A DNA stretch of 64,000 bases, taken from the NCBI GenBank assembly GCA_020634495.1, contig JACKBR010000012.1, forward strand, positions 1 through 64,000, given 5' to 3'. The notes beneath the pieces are model-generated. The model was not told the origin of the DNA. It saw nothing but the letters and a program-made list of their open reading frames with translations, and searched no databases. How positions within the stretch are numbered: the stretch's first letter is position 1; each line of letters begins with the position of its first letter. The DNA comes from Ardenticatenaceae bacterium. Its GTDB lineage: Bacteria > Chloroflexota > Anaerolineae > Promineifilales > Promineifilaceae. This document shows positions 8,829 through 16,510 of this stretch, one piece after another. The translations under genes and the position numbers were made by a program.

Positions 8829-11800
8829 TGAGCAAAGAAATTACTTGTAAAACTTGTGGATACCAAAATCCACATAGCAGTAAATTCTGCAATAACTGTG
8901 GGGCAAAGCTGCCACTCAGTACCCACATCATTTGCCCCAATTGCGAAACGCCCAATACACGCGATCGTGTTTTTTGTGATACGTGCGGTACGCGCCTGGT
9001 ACCAGAAACAACCCAGCTTAAACCAGAAGAGCCAGAAACAAGCCAGCCGCCATCCAATGAGCCTTTTTCTTTGCCGGTTCGCCCCCCTGGTGAAACTGGC
9101 GAGCTGAATCCCAATGCTGTGCCAGATTGGCTGCGCACTGGCGATATTAGTTCCAGCAAAGGCTCCGATGAAACTGCCTCAGAAGATCACGGCAAAAAGG
9201 GCACCAGCGATTTGCCCGATTGGCTGGTTCATGACAGCGATCCAGAGCCAATTATCAATGCCCCGACCACAATCTCCACCGAGTTTTACCAGGATTTGTT
9301 GGAGGAAGCGGATGATTTGCCCCAGCCAGACGATTTGTTCCCCGATGAAGATGAGGCAAACCTGCCAGATTGGCTGGCCGATGCCGATGATTTGGGCATT
9401 GAAAGGGACGCTACAGAAAGCAGCGCAGATGAGGAAGCCAGCGCAGGCTTGACGGGCTGGTTGAGCGATCTTGAAGATGGGGTGGGTGAGGCTGATACGG
9501 CCGTTGCCGCCGAAGCTGATGATGATGTGAGCAGCGGGCTGACGGATTGGCTGCATGAACTTGATGATTTAAGCGATCTGTCTCCAGACGAGCCGGACAC
9601 GGTTGACAGCGCCATTGAGCTTGACGAATTGCTCAATGATTTGCCAGATGAAGAAGAAGATTCTTCTGATTGGCTGCAAGAGCTTGGCCCGGTGCAGACG
9701 GATGTACTCCCTGCAAAATCGGCGTCCCCGCAAGAGGACAGTGCCGATGATCTGCCTGACTGGATGGACGAGCTTGGCCCCTTGCAAACCAACCTGCTAG
9801 ACCCCAGCCAGATTGCCGAACTGACTGGCCCGCTGGCAATTTCCCCCGATGACAGTGAACTGATTGATGATGAAGAAGCGGGTGCAGATGCCTCTTTTAC
9901 AGATTTGTTTGAAACGTCGGCTGGGGAAACGTCCTCTTTACCGGATTGGTTGGATACGGCCGTTGAAGATGTCGATACTTTCTTAAAAGAGTTGCCAGAT
10001 GAAGAAGCGGCTGATGCTGAAGTGGATAAAGATTGGTTTACCGCTGATGAATTGGTTGCTGAAACAGATTTGGATTGGTTGTCTGAAACCGGGAACCTGG
10101 AGACGGTTGCCGAAGAAGATGCAGACGTCCCTGATTTTGATTTAGGCTTTGAAAGCGAAGATGTGGCTGAGGCCTGGGACGCTGTTGATGAGTTGACGGC
10201 GGATGAAGCTGCTGTGGCCCACGATTTTGCCGGGGAAGACGATGCGGAAGCGGATGATTTTTCCTGGCTGGCCGATATGGAAGCGATTGCTACCGGTGCG
10301 TTGACCATTGAACCTGAGCCGGAAGAAACGGCCGTTGCTGAAGAAGAAACCATCGAGCCGGAAGAAATGGTCGAAGACTTACCGGAACCTGTCGCAGAAG
10401 CTGCTGATGATGACGATGGCTGGACAAGCGATACCTTTTTTGCCGAAACGGCCGTTGGTGAAGATTTGCCCGATTGGCTAGACCAGCTCGACAAGCCGGA
10501 AGATGTCGCCAAATTGGCCGAAGAGGAATCCCCCGCTGAAGAACTGCCAGATTGGATTGCCAGTATGCGGCCCAGCCAGGGCTTTATTGGCAGTGAATTG
10601 CCCGGCGTGTTTTCTGATATTGACCTGCGCGACACCCTGGAAGGAATTCCCGAAGAGCTGGCCGGGGCAGAACTGCCAGAATGGCTGCAAGACACCCCGC
10701 TAGACAGTGCGCCATCCACCCCTTTTGTAGAAACAGACAAAGAGGGGCCGATGGAAATTCCCGATTGGTTGCAACCTGCGGTAACTGAGCCAGAGGGGGA
10801 GACTGCTGCGCCGGGCGACGCTGTCGAGCCGCCAGAGCCAAGCAAAAGCCGCCAAGAATGGCGATCTCTTTTGGAGGAGTTGCCACCCTTAACCCCGCTG
10901 GCCGAATCTTTGCCCAAAGCAGAAATTCCAGAATGGGTGCAGCAGCTAAAGCCGCCGGAACTCACGGGCGAACCGCCCCGGGAGCCTGAAGGGCCAGAAG
11001 AATTATCGGGGCCGCTAAAGGGTATGCAGGGAATTGTTACCATTGAGCCTTCTATTGCCCAGCCAAGGGAAGCGATGCGGCCGACGCCGTACATTACCAC
11101 GCCAGAACAGCAACAGCAGGTCGCCTTGTTGCGCCAACTTACGCAAGAGGTGCCGCAGACGGTCACAACCATTGCTACTAAAACGGCCTACAGCACGGCC
11201 GTTTGGCTGCGGCTCACATTGGCAATTTTGCTCATAGCCGCGCTGCTCGTTGGCCTGCGTGGGCCAAGCCTGGTGAGCACAAGCAGCGCTGTGCCGGCTA
11301 ATGTGCAGGCGGTGGCTACGGCCGTTTCTGCCGCTGCTGGGCAGCCTGTTTTGCTAGCGGTTGAATATACGCCCGCAATGGCTGGCGAGCTGTCCCCTCA
11401 GGCAGAGCTGCTGCTTAACCAACTGGCAGCTAACGGCAGCCCGGTGCTTATGACCAGCCAATATGCTGCGGGTACGGCCGTTGCCAGCTCGCTCACTGCC
11501 GATACCCCTGCTCAAATGGTGGGTTACCTGCCGGGTGAAAGCATTGGCTTGCGGCAGTTGGGTGATTGTTTGGCCGGGCGAAATACGTGTGAGCAGTTAA
11601 ACGGCCGTATGCTGGACGAGCAACTAAAAACAAACCTGAGCCAAACGACGCTGGTCATTGTGCTCACGGGTGATCGAGATAATCTGGTCAACTGGATTGA
11701 GCAGGTAGGCAGCGTGGCGACGGATGTGACCTTGGTGGCCGGAACCACCCAGGCGCTGGCCCCGTTGGCCAAAAGCTACACTTCTACCAACCAACTTGGC

Positions 11801-11986
11801 GGACTGCTGGGCGGTGCGCCAGATAGTGCAGCTTACCAACAGTTAGCTGGTTTGCCAGAAGGAACCGTGCAATCTCAGTTGAATGCCCAAATTTATGGGC
11901 AGCTTTTGGCCGGAACACTGCTCTTCGTTGGTTTGTTGGCCTATGGCCTTACAGGGTTTATGAACAATCGGCGAGGTCAATCATAA
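8828..11986 (+). CDS. Double zinc-ribbon protein with D-W-L repeats and membrane anchors
   Basis: 1052 residues. Two zinc ribbons at the N-terminus (CKTC...CNNC and CPNC...CDTC, residues 7-55) are followed by a very acidic region of about 600 residues. That region repeats a short motif about 16 times between residues 97 and 703: VPDWL, DLPDWL, NLPDWL, GLTGWL, GLTDWL, SSDWL, DLPDWM, SLPDWL, DKDWF, LDWL, FSWL, DLPDWL, ELPDWI, ELPEWL, EIPDWL, EIPEWV. A transmembrane helix follows at about 793-815, then a soluble domain of about 200 residues and a last helix at about 1024-1044. The acidic segments around an invariant Trp look like short linear binding motifs on a disordered cytoplasmic tail. The function is unknown; a scaffold within the operon's membrane complex is an inference. 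Confidence 0.8.
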   Translation: MSKEITCKTCGYQNPHSSKFCNNCGAKLPLSTHIICPNCETPNTRDRVFCDTCGTRLVPETTQLKPEEPETSQPPSNEPFSLPVRPPGETGELNPNAVPDWLRTGDISSSKGSDETASEDHGKKGTSDLPDWLVHDSDPEPIINAPTTISTEFYQDLLEEADDLPQPDDLFPDEDEANLPDWLADADDLGIERDATESSADEEASAGLTGWLSDLEDGVGEADTAVAAEADDDVSSGLTDWLHELDDLSDLSPDEPDTVDSAIELDELLNDLPDEEEDSSDWLQELGPVQTDVLPAKSASPQEDSADDLPDWMDELGPLQTNLLDPSQIAELTGPLAISPDDSELIDDEEAGADASFTDLFETSAGETSSLPDWLDTAVEDVDTFLKELPDEEAADAEVDKDWFTADELVAETDLDWLSETGNLETVAEEDADVPDFDLGFESEDVAEAWDAVDELTADEAAVAHDFAGEDDAEADDFSWLADMEAIATGALTIEPEPEETAVAEEETIEPEEMVEDLPEPVAEAADDDDGWTSDTFFAETAVGEDLPDWLDQLDKPEDVAKLAEEESPAEELPDWIASMRPSQGFIGSELPGVFSDIDLRDTLEGIPEELAGAELPEWLQDTPLDSAPSTPFVETDKEGPMEIPDWLQPAVTEPEGETAAPGDAVEPPEPSKSRQEWRSLLEELPPLTPLAESLPKAEIPEWVQQLKPPELTGEPPREPEGPEELSGPLKGMQGIVTIEPSIAQPREAMRPTPYITTPEQQQQVALLRQLTQEVPQTVTTIATKTAYSTAVWLRLTLAILLIAALLVGLRGPSLVSTSSAVPANVQAVATAVSAAAGQPVLLAVEYTPAMAGELSPQAELLLNQLAANGSPVLMTSQYAAGTAVASSLTADTPAQMVGYLPGESIGLRQLGDCLAGRNTCEQLNGRMLDEQLKTNLSQTTLVIVLTGDRDNLVNWIEQVGSVATDVTLVAGTTQALAPLAKSYTSTNQLGGLLGGAPDSAAYQQLAGLPEGTVQSQLNAQIYGQLLAGTLLFVGLLAYGLTGFMNNRRGQS

Positions 11987-12005
11987 AGTTTTGGTATAAG
12001 GACGT

Positions 12006-12638
12006 ATGACTGAATTAGTTGGGCTTTTCATCGGCATATTGCTGACGCTTTTTATTTACAGCTACCTCATTGGCGATAATCCGCTGTACCGGATTTCTGT
12101 CCATTTGTTGGTGGGCGTGAGCGCTGCGTATGCTGTGGTTGTGGTTGTGCGGCAACTGCTGGTGCCCATTTGGCAGCAGGTGCGGGCCAACCCTACCGAT
12201 CCAGATTCGGTTATCTGGCTGGTGCCCATTTTATTTGTCCTGATGTTGTTGGCGCGTCGTCTACCCAGCGTGAGCTGGTTGGGCAACACGTCGTTGGCTT
12301 TGCTCATTGGCATTGGCGCAGCAGTGGCCTTGTTGGGCAGTCTTACAGGCACGCTTTGGCCCCAAATTGTGGACGTGCAGCCCAGCAGCCCTTTGCAGGG
12401 TGCGGTGGTCGCTGTCTTAACGGTGTGTACTTTATTGGCGTTCCAATTCACGGCCTTGCGCCCGCGCAGCAGTGGTGTGTGGCAGCCTGTCATGTGGCAG
12501 CGAGGGGTTACGGCCGTTGGTCGTATTGTGCTTACGGTAACTTTTGGTGCGTTGTTTGCCACGCTGGTTAGCACGGGCCTTATTTTGTTGGCAGAACGTC
12601 TTAATTTCTTACTAACAGAACTGGTGCAACAATTCTAA
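12006..12638 (+). CDS. Polytopic membrane protein of unknown function
   Basis: 210 residues with six predicted helices (for example residues 3-21, 29-48, 72-84, 94-116, 135-150 and 170-197). It starts MTELVGLFIGILLTLFIYSYLIG, 19 bases after the zinc-ribbon gene, and its stop overlaps the next start in TAATG. No motif identifies a function. It lies directly before the MutL-like protein, so it could anchor that protein at the membrane; this is an inference from coupling. Confidence 0.7.
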   Translation: MTELVGLFIGILLTLFIYSYLIGDNPLYRISVHLLVGVSAAYAVVVVVRQLLVPIWQQVRANPTDPDSVIWLVPILFVLMLLARRLPSVSWLGNTSLALLIGIGAAVALLGSLTGTLWPQIVDVQPSSPLQGAVVAVLTVCTLLAFQFTALRPRSSGVWQPVMWQRGVTAVGRIVLTVTFGALFATLVSTGLILLAERLNFLLTELVQQF

Positions 12639-14389
12639 TGACGACAGAAGCGCCGCAGACAGAAACCTACGAATCATTCCTGGTTGCCGATTGTGGCAGT
12701 ACGCACACCACGGTTGTTTTATTTGATATGGTAGCTGGCGTGTACCGGTTGATTGCGCGTACGGCCGTACCTACCACAGCCAATGCCCCCTGGTTTGATG
12801 TGGCCCAGGGTGTACAACAGGCAATCGGCCGTATTTCCGAAATTACTGGACGCAAGCTGCTAAACGAACAGGGGCGGCTCATCCGCCCGGTGCGAGTCGA
12901 TGGCTCCGGCGTTGACCATTTTGCCGCCGTCGCCAGCGCCGCCCAGCCTCTAGACGTGCTTCTGGTGGGCCTTTTTGATGAAGTCAGCATCAACTCTGCC
13001 CGCAAGGCGCTGCGCTCAGTTTATCATCATGAAAAAGATCGCCTCACACTGTCTGATCAGCGCCCGCCGCATGAACAGGTTGGCGCTGTGGTGCAGTCAC
13101 AGCCAGAGCTGGTGCTCATCACTGGCGGCACAGATGGCGGTGCCGAAGATCGGCTGCTGCAAATTGTTGAATCTGTTGGGCTGGGCATCAGCGTCATGAG
13201 CGATGGTCAGGTGCCAGAAGTGATTTTTGCTGGCAACATCAAGCTGCGTGAGCGGGTGCAGGAAATTTTGGGTGAATATGCCACTGTGCAGGTGGCCAAC
13301 AACCTGCGGCCCACGTTAGAAACAGAGCAGTTGGACGATACGGTGCGGCTGATTACCAATTTGTACGAAGAGTTGAAGATCAACGAGCTGCCTGGGGTTC
13401 AGGAGTTACGTGACTGGAGCAGCTATCCTGTTTTGCCAACAGCCCATGCGTTTGGCGGTATTTGCCATTATTTTGCCGCCCTGCAAAAACAATCAATTTT
13501 AGGGGTGGATCTGGGCAGCAACAGCGTGTCGCTCATCATGGCGGAACCGGAACATGTGCATGTGTCGATTCATTCTGAATTAGGGACAGGGCATCCTGTG
13601 GCTAATTTGCTGGACATGGTATCGATTGATGAAATTCGGCAATGGGTTCCGGTGGAGATTTCGGCGGCAGAAATGGCCGACTACATTTTTAATAAATCGC
13701 TGCATCCTTATATTTTGTCTACAGATGAAAGAACGTTGCAGATGGAGCAAGCGGTAGCCCGCACTCTCATCAGTTGTGCCGCAACTGCGGCTGGCAGCGA
13801 TGCGCATTGGCCATATTTAGGAAAGCGGCGTACACCGCCGCCTTTTAGCTTGCTGCTGGCGCGTGGCAGCACATTGGCTAACGCGCCACGCCCCGGCCAG
13901 ATCATGCTCATGCTGCTGGATGCGCTTCAACCCACTGGCATTTTTTCCATTGCGCTGGATCGCTATGGTGTTTTGCCTGCCCTGGGGGCGCTGGCGCGGC
14001 ACCAGCCACTGGCCGTTATCCAAACGCTGGAGGCTGGGGTGTTGTCTGATCTGGGTTGGGTGATTGCCCCAACAGGTAAAGGCCAGCTGGGCAAAAAGGC
14101 GCTGGATGTATCGATTGAGTCTGACCGGGTGAGTTTTGAAGGGGAAATTGAGTTTGGCAAGATTGAAATTTTTCCCATTGCCCCTGGTAAGAGCGCCAAG
14201 GTGACGGTAAAGCCGACGGGGCGTTTTGATATTGGTTTTGGTCCTGGGCAGGGCAAGAAGATGACGCTAACCGGTGGGTTGGCTGGCGGTTTGGTGATTG
14301 ATGCCCGAGGACGGCCGTTTACTCTGCCGGGTGATGTAGCTGACCGGCGCAGCCTGACGCGAAAATGGCTGTGGGACATGGGAGGCTAG
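12638..14389 (+). CDS. MutL-like ASKHA-fold protein (glutamate mutase MutL family)
   Basis: 583 residues. The phosphate-1 loop is 'ADCGSTHTTVVLFD' (residues 17-30), a glycine-rich segment 'LITGGTDGGAEDRL' follows near 160, and a second nucleotide-like loop 'GVDLGSNSVSLIMAEP' lies near 289-304. These fit the MutL family named from glutamate mutase operons, a branch of the actin/Hsp70/sugar-kinase superfamily that may act as a chaperone or reactivase for cobalamin enzymes. No mutase subunit or cobalamin gene is nearby. The partners here are membrane proteins, so a role distinct from glutamate mutase is likely. It is coupled upstream (TAATG) and sits 3 bases before the next gene. Confidence 0.75.
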   Translation: MTTEAPQTETYESFLVADCGSTHTTVVLFDMVAGVYRLIARTAVPTTANAPWFDVAQGVQQAIGRISEITGRKLLNEQGRLIRPVRVDGSGVDHFAAVASAAQPLDVLLVGLFDEVSINSARKALRSVYHHEKDRLTLSDQRPPHEQVGAVVQSQPELVLITGGTDGGAEDRLLQIVESVGLGISVMSDGQVPEVIFAGNIKLRERVQEILGEYATVQVANNLRPTLETEQLDDTVRLITNLYEELKINELPGVQELRDWSSYPVLPTAHAFGGICHYFAALQKQSILGVDLGSNSVSLIMAEPEHVHVSIHSELGTGHPVANLLDMVSIDEIRQWVPVEISAAEMADYIFNKSLHPYILSTDERTLQMEQAVARTLISCAATAAGSDAHWPYLGKRRTPPPFSLLLARGSTLANAPRPGQIMLMLLDALQPTGIFSIALDRYGVLPALGALARHQPLAVIQTLEAGVLSDLGWVIAPTGKGQLGKKALDVSIESDRVSFEGEIEFGKIEIFPIAPGKSAKVTVKPTGRFDIGFGPGQGKKMTLTGGLAGGLVIDARGRPFTLPGDVADRRSLTRKWLWDMGG

Positions 14390-14392
14390 GCG

Positions 14393-15454
14393 ATGAAAGA
14401 GTTTTATCGTTCAATTGTCATCCAGGCACATACCAAAATCCGGCGGGCGCGTGTGCTGCCCAAAGGGGGCGAAATTGTGGTGCGCGTGGGGCAAGAGGTA
14501 AGTCCCATTCAGGTAGTTGCCCGCACGACGATGGCCTCTGATTTTGCCATTTTGTCGGCTGTAGACAAGCTGGGCATTGCGCCTGAAGAACTGGGTGAAT
14601 ATTTGCGCGTTGAAAAGGGCGCGTCAGTTGAGGCGGGGGCGGTGTTGGCCTCGCGCAAGCGTTTGCTAGGTGAACGGCAGGTTGTGTCGCCGGTTGATGG
14701 CATATTTTTTGATGTGGTAAACGGCCGTATTGCCGTGCAGCCCACCTCCGATTATCTTGAGCTGCGAGCATTGGTGGCGGGCCGGGTTGTGAGCTATGTG
14801 AGCAACCGGGGTGTTATGATCGAGACCAGCGGCAGCCTGATCCAGGCTGCCTGGGGGTCTGGACAAGAAGGCGCTGGCCAGCTAAAAATGGTTACCAATA
14901 CGGCCAACGCCGTGCTGACACCAGAGCATTTGGGTGGTGATGTCACCGGGCAAGTATTAGCCATTGGCGTCATAAATAATCTAGAATTGTTTCATCGCGC
15001 CGAGGATTTGGGCGTGCGGGGTCTTATTGTGGGCAGCGCAACGGCCGAAGTGTGCCGCGCCAGTCAGGATTCGCCCTTGCCGCTTATTGTGACGGATGGC
15101 ATTGGCAGCGGGGGGATGGTACCATCTGTTTTCCAACTATTGCAGCAGGCAAACGGCCGTTCCGTTTCCTTGTTTGGCCAGTCCAGCGCTGAAGCTGGGC
15201 AGCGCCCGGAAATTATCTTGCCCCAGGCAGCTGCCCTGGGGGTTGAGGCCGTGCCGGTAAAGAAAATATTAGAGCGTGGTCAGCTGGTTCGTTTACTGGA
15301 TAGTGCCCATGCTGGCAAGGTTGGCACTATAAAACATATTTATAATCGACTACAATCCACTGCCATTGGCATGAAGGTGCCTGGGGTAGATGTTGAACTG
15401 CCAGATGGACAAACATTATTTGTGCCAACGGCGAATCTTGATGTGATTTTATAG
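14393..15454 (+). CDS. Biotinyl/lipoyl-like fold protein with KOW-like C-terminus
   Basis: 353 residues, cytosolic. Residues about 60-115 form a barrel-sandwich-hybrid pattern ('YLRVEKGASVEAGAVLASR' and 'VVSPVDGIFFDVVNGR') like biotinyl or RnfC-type domains but without the modified lysine. The middle (about 130-290) has alternating strands and helices with 'RGLIVGSATAEV' and 'LPLIVTDGIGSGGM'. The end ('SAHAGKVGTIKHIYNRLQST') resembles a KOW beta-barrel. It follows the MutL-like gene at 3 bases and is very likely co-translated and functionally paired with it. I do not know a characterised member. Confidence 0.65.
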   Translation: MKEFYRSIVIQAHTKIRRARVLPKGGEIVVRVGQEVSPIQVVARTTMASDFAILSAVDKLGIAPEELGEYLRVEKGASVEAGAVLASRKRLLGERQVVSPVDGIFFDVVNGRIAVQPTSDYLELRALVAGRVVSYVSNRGVMIETSGSLIQAAWGSGQEGAGQLKMVTNTANAVLTPEHLGGDVTGQVLAIGVINNLELFHRAEDLGVRGLIVGSATAEVCRASQDSPLPLIVTDGIGSGGMVPSVFQLLQQANGRSVSLFGQSSAEAGQRPEIILPQAAALGVEAVPVKKILERGQLVRLLDSAHAGKVGTIKHIYNRLQSTAIGMKVPGVDVELPDGQTLFVPTANLDVIL

Positions 15455-15549
15455 CAGCAAAGCACAGAAAAATTCTGTGAGGTGTGCTCAATTTCTGGTG
15501 GTTTGCTCAAGTAAAAGTGGAAAAAACGGTTTGTTGAACGGAGGAAATT

Positions 15550-16191
15550 ATGCAAGATGATTATATAGAAGAAGAGTTTCTGGACGAGGAAAGTTCTTCA
15601 AATCGCCGCCCGTTTTTAGTAGCGGTAGGTGTGTTGGTAACGCTGTTTATTTTGATGGGTGCCTGCACTGCTTTTTTCTTGGTCAGCAACCGTGCCGCAA
15701 ATGAACGCGCCGCAGAGGTAGCCGCCATTGAAACCCGTAACGCCGAGACGGAAGCGTCTAATGCGGCCACAGCCATTGCTGCCACAGAAACGGCCGCTGC
15801 TAATCCCACCAACACGCCAATGCCCACAACCTCGCCCACCGAAACGCTTGCTCCTCCAACGCTTACGCCGACCAACACCCCTGTTGTTGAAGAGCCTACA
15901 TCCGAAATTGCAGAGGCGGGAGATGAGAGCGAAGATGGCGAAGATGTGGAAGATGCTGAAGGGTCTACTGAGGAAACGGAAGATAGCGATGCCGAGATCG
16001 TTACGGGTACCGAAACGGATGCCGACGATGTGGAAACGCCAACACCCATTGCTGCCCTAAGCGAAACGAATGGTGATGGCAGTGGGGAAGCGCTGCCGCA
16101 AACAGGGCTAGACACGTGGGGCGTTGTTTTGGCCGCTTTTGTTCTGGTTGGGTTGGTGATTTTTGCTCGTCGCCTTCGGGCAACAGGTTAA
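15550..16191 (+). CDS. Surface protein with LPQTG sorting-type C-terminus
   Basis: 213 residues. An acidic N-terminus (MQDDYIEEEFLDEESS) leads to a transmembrane helix at about 23-46. A low-complexity Ala/Thr/Pro/Glu stalk follows, with T-P-T and N-T-P runs then a strongly acidic part. The C-terminus has LPQTG, a hydrophobic helix (WGVVLAAFVLVGLVIFA) and RRLRATG, the order of a sortase sorting signal. GGAGG precedes the ATG. The gene is last in the operon, 95 bases after the biotinyl-like protein, and is followed by a terminator. Sortase anchoring is unproven because no sortase gene is in the window. Double membrane anchoring is the alternative. Confidence 0.7.
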   Translation: MQDDYIEEEFLDEESSSNRRPFLVAVGVLVTLFILMGACTAFFLVSNRAANERAAEVAAIETRNAETEASNAATAIAATETAAANPTNTPMPTTSPTETLAPPTLTPTNTPVVEEPTSEIAEAGDESEDGEDVEDAEGSTEETEDSDAEIVTGTETDADDVETPTPIAALSETNGDGSGEALPQTGLDTWGVVLAAFVLVGLVIFARRLRATG

Positions 16192-16248
16192 CATAACAAA
16201 CCGCCGAACTGCAAACCCATAGCAAAGAAACCTAAATCTACCGGTGAC

Positions 16249-16288
16249 ACAACCAGCGCCTTTATTAAGACGCTGGTTGTTTTTCTCT
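16249..16288 (+). terminator. Rho-independent terminator ending the 7.1-16.2 kb operon
   Basis: Perfect 10-bp stem ACAACCAGCG / CGCTGGTTGT with a 12-nt loop, running into TTTTTCTCTCT. It lies 57 bases after the LPQTG gene. The rest of the 16192-16510 gap shows a TATAAT at 16375-16380 that could be the -10 of the next gene, without a clear -35. Confidence 0.85.
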
Positions 16289-16510
16289 CTCTCCCATGCC
16301 TGCCCGCTAACGACAAGAAGAGCTGTCAGAAATTGAGTACAAAATTCAGACCGCGATGTATTTTATGGATACTGTATAATCACATGAAATGGTTAAGAAG
16401 ATGGCGCAAGGGGACCGGGGCAGCCTGTATTTCTTTGATTAGGATAACGGCCGTTTTAATACCCCACTCCTCAACCGCAAGCTACACCTATCAACCATTT
16501 ATCCAATAAC

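Noticed and set aside
9286..11172. 628-residue minus-strand open frame, very serine-rich
   Set aside because: It lies antisense to the acidic D-W-L repeat protein. Asp/Glu-rich codons read backwards give Ser/Phe codons without stops. No start signal or protein-like pattern.
12638..14389. DNA mismatch repair MutL
   Set aside because: The sequence has an ASKHA-type phosphate loop and no GHKL ATPase motif; it belongs to the unrelated glutamate-mutase MutL family.
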